A DNA stretch of 64,000 nucleotides, from the NCBI RefSeq assembly GCF_014648675.1, contig NZ_BMRO01000013.1:205408-269407 (forward strand), given 5' to 3'. Shown in pieces: positions 1-9,054 of this stretch (position 1 is its first letter; the number at the start of each line of letters is the position of its first letter). This stretch comes from Actinomadura livida (lineage in GTDB: Bacteria > Actinomycetota > Actinomycetes > Streptosporangiales > Streptosporangiaceae). Made by a program: the position numbers and the translations under genes. A model generated the notes under the pieces. It worked only from the letters and a program-made list of their open reading frames with translations. It searched no databases and was not told the origin of the DNA.

Positions 1-6
1 GTTCCG

Positions 7-639
7 TCAGCGGCCGGGCGGCGGGCCGAGGGCGGCGGTGAACATGGCGGTCAGCCGGTCGGTGAGCTCGGCCGGGTCGGCGGCGCGCAGGTCGGTCACG
101 CCGAGCAGGCGCCGGACGGGCGCGCCGCCCATCAGGATCGTGGACGCGAGCAGGGCGCGTGCGCGGGCGTCCGGGCCGGTCAGCTGCGCGGTCATCGGTG
201 CGACGATCACGTCCTCCAGGTAGTGGAGGAGGATCTGCTTCACCTCGGGCTGCCCGGCCGACCGGTCCAGCATCCGCGAGACCGTGGTGACGCGGTCGGG
301 GTCGAGCTGCCGGACGAAGTGCTCCGCCAGCCGCCGCGGCAGCCCCTCGGGGTCGCCGGCGATCACCCCGCGCAGTACCGACTCGCCGGCGAGGACCTCC
401 CCGAACAGCGCCGCCTTGGAGCCGAAGTACCGGTTGACCAGGGCCATGTTCGCCTCGGCCCGCGCGGCGATCATGCGGACGGTGACGCCGTCGTAGCCGT
501 GCTCGCCGAACAGGTCGCGGGCGGCGTCCAGGATGCGGCGCCGGGTCGCCTCCCGGTCGCGCTTCGGCCGCCGCGGCGTCCCCGCGTCCGCACTCGCGCC
601 GGACGCCGGCGCGCGCTCGGCCTCCTCCTCGACCCGCAT
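7..639 (-). CDS. TetR/AcrR-family transcriptional repressor
   Basis: A 210-residue protein. A TetR-type helix-turn-helix lies at about residues 30-80 (RRRILDAARDLFGEHGYDG, then a recognition helix ending VNRYFGSKAALFGEVL). It is followed by a helical ligand-binding domain typical of the family. The ATG at 639 is the first in-frame ATG before the HTH; the same frame continues upstream without stops but only as antisense to the exporter gene. The gene diverges from the exporter at 784, with about 140 bp between starts, the usual layout for a TetR repressor controlling an efflux pump and itself. The ligand cannot be read from sequence. The family call is secure; exporter control is inferred from position. 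Confidence 0.9.
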   Translation of the reverse strand: MRVEEEAERAPASGASADAGTPRRPKRDREATRRRILDAARDLFGEHGYDGVTVRMIAARAEANMALVNRYFGSKAALFGEVLAGESVLRGVIAGDPEGLPRRLAEHFVRQLDPDRVTTVSRMLDRSAGQPEVKQILLHYLEDVIVAPMTAQLTGPDARARALLASTILMGGAPVRRLLGVTDLRAADPAELTDRLTAMFTAALGPPPGR

Positions 640-698
640 CTGCGGTACCAGCCCATCCGTTCCGCTCTCGGTGACCTGCCGGTGCAGCAATCTACCGG

Positions 699-734
699 TT
701 GCAAGTAAACAAGCGTCTACATAAGATACATGTA
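699..734 (+). promoter_or_regulatory. Promoter of the MFS exporter with overlapping palindrome
   Basis: A -35 TTGCAA (699-704), a 17-nt spacer and a -10 TAAGAT (722-727) face the exporter. An 8-bp palindrome TACATGTA (727-734) overlaps the -10 end and is a candidate half of a TetR operator. Transcription would begin near 734, downstream of the ATG at 730, so that ATG is unlikely to be the real start of the exporter. Confidence 0.45.
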
Positions 735-783
735 CAACACAGGTAATCAAGTCAGCCGGTTCGCGGGCCGGTATGGGGGCAGA

Positions 784-2445
784 GTGGCTCAAGCGAACGC
801 GGCGTCGCACGGTCCGGCGGCGGAACCGGAACCCGAACCGGAGTCCGGACCGGCCACAGGGCCCGAACCCGGGCAGGGGCCGGTCCGGCCGCAGTACACG
901 CACCGCCAGATCCTGAAGATCCTCTCCGGGCTCATGATGGCGATGCTGACCTCGATGCTCTCGACGTCGGTCATCGCCACGGCGCTGCCGACGATCGTCG
1001 GCGACCTCGGCGGCCAGGACAAGCTGTCCTGGGTCGCCAGCGCCGCGCTGCTCACCATGACGGCCTCGACCCCGCTCTGGGGCAAGCTGTCGGACATCGC
1101 GGGCCGCAAGCTGATGTTCCAGACCGCCCTGCTCATCTTCGTCGTCGCGTCGATCGGCGCGGGGATGTCGCAGGACATCGGTCAGCTCATCGCGTTCCGC
1201 GCGGGCCAGGGCCTCGGCGCGGGCGGGCTCGCCGCGCTGGCCCAGGTGATCCTCGCGGACGTCGTCGAGCCGCGGCAGCGCGGACGCTACGCCGGCTTCA
1301 TGGGCGCCGTCTTCGGGGTCTCCACCGTCGCGGGCCCGCTGCTCGGCGGCTTCATCGTGGACGCCGACGTCCTCGGCTGGCGCTGGTGCTTCTACGTGTG
1401 CGTCCCGATGGCCGTGGTGTCGTTCTTCGTCATCCAGCGGGTGCTGCGGCTGCCGAGGGTGCGCCGCGACACCAGCGTCGACGCGTTCGGCGCGATCACC
1501 ATCACCGGCAGCGCCGCCATGCTGATGCTGCTGCTGTCCATGGGCGGGACGGAGTTCCCGTGGAACTCGGCATGGACCTACGCGCTGGGCGGGGTCACCG
1601 CCGTCCTGCTCCTGCTCGCGATCGTCGCCGAGCGCCGGGCCCGCGACCCGATCCTGCCGCCCCGGCTGTTCCGCAACCGGATGTTCGTGCTGACGTCGTT
1701 CGTCTCGATCTGCGTCGGGATGGCGATGTTCGGCGTGATGATCTACATGCCGCAGTACCTGCAGATCGTCAAGGGGATGAGCCCGACGGCGTCCGGCCTG
1801 ATGACGCTGCCGCTCGTGCTCGGCATGCTCGTCACCTCCACCGGATCCGGCCACATCGTGACCAGCACGGGCCGCTACAAGATCTTCCCGGTGCTCGGTC
1901 TCGGCTGCGTCGTCATCGGGATGTTCCTGCTGTCGCGGCTGCACACCGGCTCCTCGTCCGTGCTGATCGGCGCGGACCTCGCCGTCCTCGGCATCGGGAT
2001 GGGCCTGACGCTGCAGATCCTGATCCTCGCCTCGCAGAACGCCGCCGCGCCCGGCGACATGGCCTCGACGACGTCCGGGGTCTCGTTCTTCCGCAACCTG
2101 GGCGGCGCGGTCGGCGTGGCCGCGTTCGGCGCGATACTCACCAACCGGGTCGCGGCCGAGATCGCCTCCGGGCTGCGCGCCGCGGGCGTCCGGGCCGCGC
2201 CCGGCGGGACCGAGCTCGGGGCGCCGGACGAGATCGCGCGGCTGCCCCAGCCGGTGAAGGACATCGTGCGGGACGCCTTCAGCAGCGCGCTGGAGACCGT
2301 CTTCCTCGTCGGGATCCCGGTGGCGGTCCTCGGGTTCGTCGCCGTGCTGGCGATGAAGGAGCTGCCGCTCCGCGGGTCCGCGAGCCGCGGCAAGGGCCCC
2401 GCCGCCGCGCCCCCGGTCGAGGACATCACCGCCCGCCACCTGTGA
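784..2445 (+). CDS. MFS drug exporter, DHA2 (EmrB/QacA) family
   Basis: About 553 residues with around 14 hydrophobic segments, the size and topology of DHA2 proton-coupled drug exporters. MFS motif A is visible after TM2 (GKLSDIAGRK) and the antiporter motif C in TM5 (GVSTVAGPLLGG). The N-terminus before TM1 is Pro/Glu-rich and cytoplasmic. The GTG at 784 is preferred to the ATG at 730: it is preceded by a GGGGGC Shine-Dalgarno-like run and lies downstream of the predicted transcription start, whereas 730 would precede it. The gene is divergent from the TetR gene, which probably represses it. Substrates are unknown; such pumps export cationic drugs, dyes or natural products. Confidence 0.9.
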   Translation: MAQANAASHGPAAEPEPEPESGPATGPEPGQGPVRPQYTHRQILKILSGLMMAMLTSMLSTSVIATALPTIVGDLGGQDKLSWVASAALLTMTASTPLWGKLSDIAGRKLMFQTALLIFVVASIGAGMSQDIGQLIAFRAGQGLGAGGLAALAQVILADVVEPRQRGRYAGFMGAVFGVSTVAGPLLGGFIVDADVLGWRWCFYVCVPMAVVSFFVIQRVLRLPRVRRDTSVDAFGAITITGSAAMLMLLLSMGGTEFPWNSAWTYALGGVTAVLLLLAIVAERRARDPILPPRLFRNRMFVLTSFVSICVGMAMFGVMIYMPQYLQIVKGMSPTASGLMTLPLVLGMLVTSTGSGHIVTSTGRYKIFPVLGLGCVVIGMFLLSRLHTGSSSVLIGADLAVLGIGMGLTLQILILASQNAAAPGDMASTTSGVSFFRNLGGAVGVAAFGAILTNRVAAEIASGLRAAGVRAAPGGTELGAPDEIARLPQPVKDIVRDAFSSALETVFLVGIPVAVLGFVAVLAMKELPLRGSASRGKGPAAAPPVEDITARHL

Positions 2446-2479
2446 GCGGCCCGGCCGCAGGGAGGGTCGGCAGGGAGGG

Positions 2480-3505
2480 TCAGCGGCCCTTCAGCTCGCG
2501 GACCAGCCTGTTCGCCGAGGCGCGGTCCGGCGGGCCGGTCACGACGACCTTCCCGTCCAGGATCGCCATGTCGACCCGGGGCAGCGTGACGATGCGGTTC
2601 CGCACGACGAACGCGAGGTCCCGCCCGACCGTCGCCCGGGTCAGGTCGGCGAACGCCTTCCGGTCGGCGGGCCGCAGCGTGACCGCCACGTCGTGGCCGC
2701 CCGGCTGCACGCGCGACTTCTGGACGCGCAGGTCGGCGACCTTGTGGATCGCGATGCCCTGGGCGAGCCCGTAGCAGGTCGGGCCGGTCCCGGACTGGCC
2801 CGTGATCCCCTGCGTCCCGGCCGGGCACTGCCCGGGGGTCGTCTGCGTGACGGGGTAGATGTGCAGCGGCGCGGCCAGCGTGACCGGCTGCGTCCGCATG
2901 GACGACGCGATCAGCGCGCCGGTCACCGCGACCGCGGCGATCAGCAGCCCCAGCGTGAGGACCATGACGAGCATCGCCGAACGGTGCTGGTCGGCGGCCC
3001 TGGCCGCGGACGGGAGCTCCCGCTGCGGCCGGCCCCGCCGCGCCGCCCGGCTCCGCTTGACCTCCGCCGCCACGCGCTGCCGCTCGGCCGCCCGCGCCCG
3101 CCGCCGCGCCGCCGCGGTGTCGGTGGCCGCGTCAGGGGCATCGGCTTCCGGGACGGCGGGCAGGACGGCCGTCGTCTTCTCCCCGCCGCTCGCGGGTTCG
3201 CCGGCCTCCGCACGGGCCGTGTCGATCGGCTGGGTCTCCGCGCTTTCCGCCGGGGCGGGCGGCCACTGGGGAGCGGGGTCCGGGACGGCCGGTGACTCCC
3301 CGGCCCCGGAGGCGCCGGGCCGCTCTCCGGCCGGCTCCTCGGACGGCTTCCCGGACGGCTTCTCGGGCGCGTCCTTGGCCTCGTCTGTGGTCTCGTCCTC
3401 AGGCGAGCCTTCGGGCGCCCCTTCGGCCGGCTTCTCGGACGACGGGTCGCGCGCGGGCTCCTCGTCCTGCCGACGATTCCTGCTGCGGCGCGGAATGACC
3501 CGCAT
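2480..3505 (-). CDS. Single-pass membrane protein with SecD-like P1-head domain
   Basis: About 341 residues. Residues 1-170 are a Pro/Glu/Ala-rich, then Arg-rich, cytoplasmic region. A transmembrane helix spans about 177-201. The external C-terminal domain includes the stretch DRKAFADLTRATVGRDLAFV and ends with a KVVVTGPPDRASANRLVREL-like motif, resembling the head subdomain of the first periplasmic region of SecD. It lacks the other SecD membrane helices, so it is not a translocase subunit by itself. ATG 3505 is preferred over GTG 3511 because GGGGAGG lies 5 nt before the ATG but abuts the GTG. It converges on the exporter with a 34-bp gap carrying a direct repeat AGGGAGGGTC. The function is unknown. 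Confidence 0.7.
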   Translation of the reverse strand: MRVIPRRSRNRRQDEEPARDPSSEKPAEGAPEGSPEDETTDEAKDAPEKPSGKPSEEPAGERPGASGAGESPAVPDPAPQWPPAPAESAETQPIDTARAEAGEPASGGEKTTAVLPAVPEADAPDAATDTAAARRRARAAERQRVAAEVKRSRAARRGRPQRELPSAARAADQHRSAMLVMVLTLGLLIAAVAVTGALIASSMRTQPVTLAAPLHIYPVTQTTPGQCPAGTQGITGQSGTGPTCYGLAQGIAIHKVADLRVQKSRVQPGGHDVAVTLRPADRKAFADLTRATVGRDLAFVVRNRIVTLPRVDMAILDGKVVVTGPPDRASANRLVRELKGR

Positions 3506-3650
3506 CGTCACCTCCCCGGCTTCATGATCCGCTCAGCAGTCTTTCAGCCGGAGCCGCGGTCCCGCACCGTCTCCCGGCCGAATGCGGCCACGGGATCACC
3601 CCGGTTGCTCACCATGTGACAACCGTGCCCCGTCCGCCGGGTTTCAATGC

Positions 3651-3690
3651 CGAAGGCCCGGCCCCGGGGGAAACCGGGACCGGGCCTTCG
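3651..3690 (-). terminator. Rho-independent-type terminator of korAB
   Basis: A perfect 10-bp inverted repeat (CGAAGGCCCG at 3651-3660 and its complement at 3681-3690) encloses a GC-rich loop. It lies 45 bp beyond the korB stop. There is no T-run, as is common in actinomycetes. Confidence 0.7.
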
Positions 3691-3735
3691 GGCCGTGCGC
3701 GGCCGGGGACCGGCCGCCGTGCTCAGTCGATGCGG

Positions 3736-4845
3736 TCAGTCGATGCGCCAGGTGTCGCCGCTGCCGAGCAGCGCCGCCAGGTCGCCCTCTCCCTCGGACT
3801 GGACGGCGTCGTCGAGCTGGGCCCGCATCAGCTCGTCGTACGACGGGCGGTCCACGTCGCGGAAGATGCCGATCGGGGTGTGCTCGAACGCCGGCTGGTC
3901 CAGCCGCGACAGCGCGAACGCCTGCGACGGGTCCGGGTTGTGCGCGTCGTGCACGGCGATCTCGGACGGGTCGACGTCCGCGACCCGCACGACCTCGAAC
4001 GACCCGGCCGCGTTGCGGCGCAGCGCCTTGGAGCGGTCCGCGCCGAACACGATCGGCTCGCCGTGCTCCAGCCGCACGGTGACGTCGTCGCGGACGGCCG
4101 CGTCCTTCAGCGGCTCGAACGCGTTGTCGTTGAAGATGTTGCAGTTCTGGTAGATCTCCACGAGCGCGGTGCCGCGGTGCTGCGCCGCCGCCCGCAGCAC
4201 CGACTGCAGGTGCTTGCGGTCGGAGTCGATCGTCCGCGCGACGAACGTGCCCTCCGCGCCGATCGCCAGCGACAGCGGGTTGAACGGCGCGTCCAGCGAG
4301 CCCATCGGCGTCGACTTGGTGATCTTGCCGAGCTCGGACGTCGGCGAGTACTGCCCCTTGGTCAGCCCGTAGATCCGGTTGTTGAACAGCAGGATCTTCA
4401 GGTTGACGTTGCGGCGCAGCGCGTGGATGAGGTGGTTGCCGCCGATGGACAGCGCGTCGCCGTCCCCGGTCACCACCCACACCGACAGGTCCGGCCGGGA
4501 CGTGGCGAGGCCCGTCGCGATCGCCGGCGCGCGGCCGTGGATCGAGTGGAACCCGTAGGTGTTCATGTAGTACGGGAACCGCGACGAGCAGCCGATGCCG
4601 GAGACGAACGTGATGTTCTCCCGGCGCAGCCCCAGCTCGGGCAGGAAGGACTGGACCGCCGCGAGGATCGCGTAGTCACCGCACCCGGGGCACCAGCGCA
4701 CCTCCTGGTCGGTCTTGAAGTCCTTCATCGTCTGCTTCTCGTCCGCCTTCGGGACGAGGGACAGCAGCGACCGGCCGTCCGCGGCGGTGGCCCCGTTGCC
4801 GTTGCCGTTCGCGGAGCCGTTGCCGTTCGCTCCGTTGTCACTCAC
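3736..4845 (-). CDS. korB: 2-oxoacid:ferredoxin oxidoreductase, beta subunit
   Basis: A 369-residue TPP-binding beta subunit that oxidatively decarboxylates 2-oxoglutarate (or a related 2-oxoacid) to the CoA thioester, reducing ferredoxin. Visible features are WCPGCGDYAI (two Fe-S cysteines), GIGCSSR, the TPP/Mg motif GDGDALSIGGNH ending in NN, and QNCNIFND with the fourth cysteine, so the single [4Fe-4S] ligand set is complete. The Gly/Asn-rich first 25 residues are a linker. It overlaps korA by 8 nt (4838-4845), indicating translational coupling. There is no delta (ferredoxin-domain) subunit nearby, as in the two-subunit aerobic actinobacterial enzymes. The substrate is assigned by family only. 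Confidence 0.95.
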   Translation of the reverse strand: MSDNGANGNGSANGNGNGATAADGRSLLSLVPKADEKQTMKDFKTDQEVRWCPGCGDYAILAAVQSFLPELGLRRENITFVSGIGCSSRFPYYMNTYGFHSIHGRAPAIATGLATSRPDLSVWVVTGDGDALSIGGNHLIHALRRNVNLKILLFNNRIYGLTKGQYSPTSELGKITKSTPMGSLDAPFNPLSLAIGAEGTFVARTIDSDRKHLQSVLRAAAQHRGTALVEIYQNCNIFNDNAFEPLKDAAVRDDVTVRLEHGEPIVFGADRSKALRRNAAGSFEVVRVADVDPSEIAVHDAHNPDPSQAFALSRLDQPAFEHTPIGIFRDVDRPSYDELMRAQLDDAVQSEGEGDLAALLGSGDTWRID

Positions 4846-6679
4846 TCTCGATCACATCCTGGATGACGCCCTGGAGCTCCTCGGCCTTGAAGGGCAGGCC
4901 GCGGACCTGGTTGTAGCCGATCACGTCGACGAGGTACCGGCCGCGCAGCAGCATCCCGAGCTGGCCGAGGTTGATCTCCGGGACGATGACCTTGTCGTAG
5001 GAGCGCAGGACCTCCGGCAGGTTCGCCGGGAACGGGTTGAGGTGCCGCAGGTGCGCCTGCGCCACGCTCCGCCCCTCCTTGCGGACCAGCCGGACGGCGG
5101 CGGAGATCGCGCCGAACGTCCCGCCCCAGCCGAGCACGAGCACCCGCGCGCTGCCGGACGGGTCGTCCACGGCGAGCGGCTCGATGTCGTTCGCGATCCC
5201 GTCGACCTTGGCCTGGCGGAGCCGGGTCATCTTGTCGTGGTTGGCCGGGTCGTAGGAGATGTTGCCGGACCCGTCGGCCTTCTCCAGGCCGCCGATCCGG
5301 TGCTCCAGCCCCGCCGTGCCCGGGATCGCCCACGGGCGGGCGAGGGTCTCGGGGTCGCGCGCGAACGGCTGGAAGTCCTCCTGTGAGGGCGCCGCGAAGT
5401 CGGGCTCGATCTTCGGCAGCGCCGCGACGTCCGGCAGCCGCCACGGCTCGGAGCCGTTGGCGAGGTAGCCGTCCGACAGCAGGATCACCGGGGTGCGGTA
5501 CTTCACCGCGATCCGGGCCGCCTCCAGCGCCGCGTCGAAGCAGTCCGACGGGGACTGCGGCGCGATCACCGGGACGGGCGCCTCGCCGTTGCGGCCGTAC
5601 ATGGCCTGCATCAGGTCGGCCTGCTCGGTCTTGGTCGGCAGCCCGGTGGACGGCCCGGCCCGCTGCACGTCGATGACCAGCAGCGGAAGCTCGGTCGCGA
5701 CGCCGAGGCCGATCGTCTCGCTCTTCAGCGCGATGCCCGGCCCGGACGTCGTGGTGACGCCGAGGGACCCGCCGAACGAGGCGCCGAGCGCCGCGCCGAC
5801 CGCGGCGATCTCGTCCTCGGCCTGGAACGTGCGCACGCCGAACTTCTTGTGCTTGGAGATCTCGTGCAGGATGTCGGACGCCGGCGTGATCGGGTAGGAG
5901 CCGAGGAAGATCGGCAGCCCGCTCTGCACGCCCGCCGCGACCAGCCCGTAGGCCAGCGCCATGTTCCCGGTGATGTTGCGGTAGAGGCCCGGCTCGTGCT
6001 CGGCCGGCTTGATCTCGTACTGCGTCGAGAACGCCTCGGTCGTCTCGCCGTAGCTCCAGCCCGCCTGGAAGGCCGCGATGTTGGCCTTCATGATCTCGGG
6101 CTTCTTGGCGAACTTCCGCTCCAGGAAGGCGATCGTCCCCTCGGTGGGACGGTGATACAGCCAGGACAGCAGCCCCAGCGCGAACATGTTCTTCGCGCGT
6201 TCGGCGTCCTTCTTCGTGATGTCGAAGTCGGCGAGCGCCGTCACCGTCATCGAGGTGAGCTGCAGCGCGTGCACCCGGTACTCGGCGAGCGAGTCGTCCT
6301 CGACGGGGTTCGCCGCGTAGCCGACCTTGGCCAGGTTGCGCTTGGTGAACTCGTCGGTGTTGACGATCAGATCCGCCCCGCGGGGGAGGTCCCCGAGGTT
6401 GGCCTTGAGGGCGGCGGGATTCATCGCGACCAGGACGTTGGGCGCGTCGCCCGGGGTCAGGATGTCGTGGTCGGCGAAGTGCAACTGGAAACTGGACACG
6501 CCGGGAAGGGTCCCGGCGGGGGCGCGGATCTCGGCCGGGAAGTTCGGCAACGTCGACAAGTCGTTGCCGAACGCCGCCGTCTCCTGGGTGAAGCGGTCGC
6601 CGGTCAGCTGCATGCCGTCGCCGGAGTCCCCGGCGAATCGGATGATGACGCGGTCGAGCTGCTGGACCTGTTTGGTCAC
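4838..6679 (-). CDS. korA: 2-oxoacid:ferredoxin oxidoreductase, fused gamma-alpha subunit
   Basis: A 613-residue partner of korB. The gamma domain is at about 8-190 (RFAGDSGDGMQLTGDRFT, then FPAEIRAPAGTLPGVSSFQ). The pyrimidine-binding alpha domain starts near 230 (GNMALAYGLVAAG, YPITPASDI, AEDEIAAVGAALGASFGG, TTTSGPGIALKSE). The start is GTG 6679 with GAGGAGG about 9 nt upstream. In aerobic actinomycetes this enzyme can replace or supplement 2-oxoglutarate dehydrogenase and yields reduced ferredoxin. Its position beside an NADH-module-less nuo cluster suggests where those electrons may go (inference). An iron-box-like half-site lies about 65 bp upstream. Confidence 0.95.
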   Translation of the reverse strand: MTKQVQQLDRVIIRFAGDSGDGMQLTGDRFTQETAAFGNDLSTLPNFPAEIRAPAGTLPGVSSFQLHFADHDILTPGDAPNVLVAMNPAALKANLGDLPRGADLIVNTDEFTKRNLAKVGYAANPVEDDSLAEYRVHALQLTSMTVTALADFDITKKDAERAKNMFALGLLSWLYHRPTEGTIAFLERKFAKKPEIMKANIAAFQAGWSYGETTEAFSTQYEIKPAEHEPGLYRNITGNMALAYGLVAAGVQSGLPIFLGSYPITPASDILHEISKHKKFGVRTFQAEDEIAAVGAALGASFGGSLGVTTTSGPGIALKSETIGLGVATELPLLVIDVQRAGPSTGLPTKTEQADLMQAMYGRNGEAPVPVIAPQSPSDCFDAALEAARIAVKYRTPVILLSDGYLANGSEPWRLPDVAALPKIEPDFAAPSQEDFQPFARDPETLARPWAIPGTAGLEHRIGGLEKADGSGNISYDPANHDKMTRLRQAKVDGIANDIEPLAVDDPSGSARVLVLGWGGTFGAISAAVRLVRKEGRSVAQAHLRHLNPFPANLPEVLRSYDKVIVPEINLGQLGMLLRGRYLVDVIGYNQVRGLPFKAEELQGVIQDVIESE

Positions 6680-7196
6680 AGAGGAAGACCTCCTCGACGC
6701 GCAGCACCCGTCCTGGGGGAGGCACCCAGGATCGTGATGCTACTTAGGCTTACCTTCATGGTATGTCCGGGGTGGGATGGGTTAACGGGGACGGGTTGCT
6801 CACCGGGACGAAGGCAGGCGCCACCCGGTGCTGTCCGGTTTCCGGTGGCCGCCGGTCATGGGAGGCATGGACCGTGGCCGCCGCTCCGCCCGTCATGTGA
6901 CGTCCCGCTCCAGGGAGGTCGTGACCCCGTATAGCACAAGACGTATCACTTCGGTGCGAGGTTCACGCGGCTCCCCGGGATTCGGGCAGGTCCTATCCGG
7001 ATGTACGACCTGGACGGGTCCCCGAGTTCATCCCGAACACAGGCTGCTGCGCTGGCGGCACAGGTCGACGTGCAGGCGCCTGACCAGCCGCGCGGGATTC
7101 GTCGAGGAGCTACGGCTCCCCACCGGCGTGGAGTTCACAGCCCGCAGTGTAGATGGACCGAATTTCGTTGAAGGCCACCGCCCCTGGTCAAGCGCG
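6680..7196. other. Noncoding region upstream of korA
   Basis: About 517 bp between korA and the end of the next minus-strand gene. It holds the korA ribosome-binding site and the iron-box-like motif at 6739-6757. A forward frame at 6828-7202 has no recognisable domain, coiled coil or membrane segment and is not called. I see no RNA gene. Confidence 0.4.
6739..6757. promoter_or_regulatory. IdeR/DmdR1-like iron-box half-site upstream of korA
   Basis: The sequence GGCTTACCTTC (6747-6757) matches 10 of 11 positions of the right half of the actinobacterial iron box (TWAGGTWAGSCTWACCTWA). The left half matches only 3 of 8. Control of an iron-sulfur enzyme by an iron regulator would make sense, but a half-site in 64 kb is weak evidence. 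Confidence 0.3.
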
Positions 7197-8798
7197 TCAT
7201 GACCCTCCCGGAGCCTGCGATGTCGCGACCTCCGGAGCGGCCGACCGGCCCGCCGAAGGACCCGGCTCGGCGGGCACCGCCGGGGTCGGGGGCACCACCG
7301 CGGCGCGCTCCTTGTCCACCTTGGCGAGGAGCTTGTCGACGGCGTCCTCCGCCACGGCCTCCCCGACCACGTGCGCCGTCGCCGCGTACGGGTAGGCGCC
7401 GGGGTTGTCCAGGGCCTGCCGCATCCAGGTGCGCCACTGCCTGCTCGTGACGGTGCAGCGGAGCGTCATCGAGCGGTCCGCCGGCACCGGCTGCGACGCG
7501 ATGCAGGATCCGAGCGGCCTGCCGCGCGACGAGAGCGACGCCCGCAGCGCCACCCGCGCGCCGTCCGGCACCGCGCCCGCCGGCTCGGCCAGCGTCGCGG
7601 GCACGCTCACGGTGCAGCCGTTGGTGTTCTGGTCGCAGTTGGCGAACGTCAGCGCCCCCGGCTTGAAGCGCAGCCCGGGGTCGGCGGCGCCGCCGAGGTT
7701 CGCGACGCGGGGCCGCAGCTCGGCGAACACCGTCGCCGGGGCCGCCACGGGCGCGACGGTGAACACGGGCGCGTTCGGCCCGGCGGCGCGCACCGACAGC
7801 AGCCGGTGCGGAGGCGCCGAGGCCATCAGGTACTCCGCCCCCTGCGCCTTCACCACGTACGCAGGGACGCCGTTCACGGTCTCCGTGGGCGGCTTCGCCG
7901 GGGCCTGGGCCAGCCTCCGCGCGATGGACTCCGGCCCCAGGACGCCCGGCACGTTGAAACCGGGCATCGACTTGGGCGCCTTGGACCACCGGCCCGCGTA
8001 GTACTCCGTCTTGGCCACGCCCGTGACGTAGTCGCGCCAGAACGCCGGCCCGGCGTTGATGTAGGTGTCGCCGCCGATCGCGATGACGTTGGCCGTTACC
8101 GGCCCCGCCGTCAGCGTGCCGGTCGCCAGCCCTGACGGGGTCAGCCGCAGGTGCGCCTGGACGGGCCTGCCGCCGACCGTCATCGTCCCGTCGTAGCGCA
8201 GCCCCGTCCCGGACGTGAGCCGCTGCCCCGCCTGGACCGTCCACGCCGGAGGAGCGGCCCGCACGGTCGGCTCGGCCCGCTTCTCGGCCGGCTCCTCACC
8301 GCCGCTGACGGCGACGGCCGCCACGGCCCCCGCCACCACCACGACCCCCGCCACGCCGACGAGGACGAACAGCTGCCCCTTCCGCCCCCTGTTCTGCCGT
8401 CCAGGCGCACCGGGCATCACCACTCCGGCAGCGGGACCGCCCGGAGGAACCGGGCCGCCTGCACCGCCCGGGCCGTGCCCGCCGGGGAAGGCGGCGTCGC
8501 CCGCACCAGCGGGTGCGCCTGCGCCGGCCGGGGGGCTCATCGGAGCTTGGGCGTTCGGAGGCATGGGGCCACCCGCGTGCGCGGGGCCGCTCGGAGGCAT
8601 GTGGGCGCCCGCGCCGGACTCCGTCGGACCGTGGCCGTCCGGGGACGGCGGCGCGCCTGCGCCGGTGGGTGGAACGGTCCTGCCCGCCACGACTACGTCC
8701 GGCCGGACGGGTTTCGGGGTGGGACCGGGGCTGGGGGCGTCCGCGGGAGACGGGGTGGAGGAGGCCGTCGGTGACGGGTCGTCCTGTTCAGGGCTCAC
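7197..8798 (-). CDS. Proline-rich single-pass membrane protein with cysteine-containing external domain
   Basis: A 533-residue protein from GTG 8798. Residues 1-135 are a Pro/Gly/Ala-rich cytoplasmic tail. One transmembrane helix follows at about 142-167 (LFVLVGVAGVVVVAG). The external part has an LppX/LprG-like beta-rich section (GTMTVGGRPVQAHLRLTP, GDTYINAG) and a C-terminal domain with four cysteines (CDQNTNGCTV, GSC, LRCTV), probably two disulfides. The same four-cysteine domain and the same W..W.R pattern occur in the next gene, so the two are paralogues that kept architecture while diverging in sequence. No enzyme motif is visible. It sits between korAB and nuo, but a link to them is not shown. 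Confidence 0.65.
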   Translation of the reverse strand: MSPEQDDPSPTASSTPSPADAPSPGPTPKPVRPDVVVAGRTVPPTGAGAPPSPDGHGPTESGAGAHMPPSGPAHAGGPMPPNAQAPMSPPAGAGAPAGAGDAAFPGGHGPGGAGGPVPPGGPAAGVVMPGAPGRQNRGRKGQLFVLVGVAGVVVVAGAVAAVAVSGGEEPAEKRAEPTVRAAPPAWTVQAGQRLTSGTGLRYDGTMTVGGRPVQAHLRLTPSGLATGTLTAGPVTANVIAIGGDTYINAGPAFWRDYVTGVAKTEYYAGRWSKAPKSMPGFNVPGVLGPESIARRLAQAPAKPPTETVNGVPAYVVKAQGAEYLMASAPPHRLLSVRAAGPNAPVFTVAPVAAPATVFAELRPRVANLGGAADPGLRFKPGALTFANCDQNTNGCTVSVPATLAEPAGAVPDGARVALRASLSSRGRPLGSCIASQPVPADRSMTLRCTVTSRQWRTWMRQALDNPGAYPYAATAHVVGEAVAEDAVDKLLAKVDKERAAVVPPTPAVPAEPGPSAGRSAAPEVATSQAPGGS

Positions 8799-8963
8799 TC
8801 GGGCTCACTCTGCTCACTTCGGGGGCCGGGTTCGGCCCGACCGTCAGGGACAAAGCAAGGAATCTGCGGGTGCCCTCCAGAGGGTGCCGACGGGGTCGCG
8901 GACGTTCGCCGATCGGGGAAACGGCCGCCGGACCCCTATGGGGCGTTCCCAGAAGCATAAAGG

Positions 8964-9009
8964 GGCCCGGCGGCGCTTCCTCCTGGTTCGGGGGAAGCGC
9001 CGCCGGGCC
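8964..9009 (-). terminator. Terminator after the 9055-10341 gene
   Basis: A 17-bp perfect inverted repeat (8964-8980 with 8993-9009) with a 12-nt loop, beginning 46 bp past the stop codon of the minus-strand gene at 9055. It is the strongest hairpin between the two paralogous membrane-protein genes and suggests they are transcribed separately. Confidence 0.8.
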
Positions 9010-9054
9010 GCCGGGGGCGGCGGGATCAGCGCCTGGGGCGCCTCACCTGCCGCC

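Noticed and set aside
640..2439. Open minus-strand frame of about 600 codons continuing upstream of the TetR gene
   Set aside because: It is antisense to the exporter; composition is Arg/Gly/His-rich as expected for a GC-rich shadow frame. Only the last 210 codons form a recognisable TetR protein.
6828..7202. Forward frame of 124 codons upstream of korA
   Set aside because: No domain, low-complexity Arg/Ser composition, no Shine-Dalgarno, and it runs into the end of a convergent gene.
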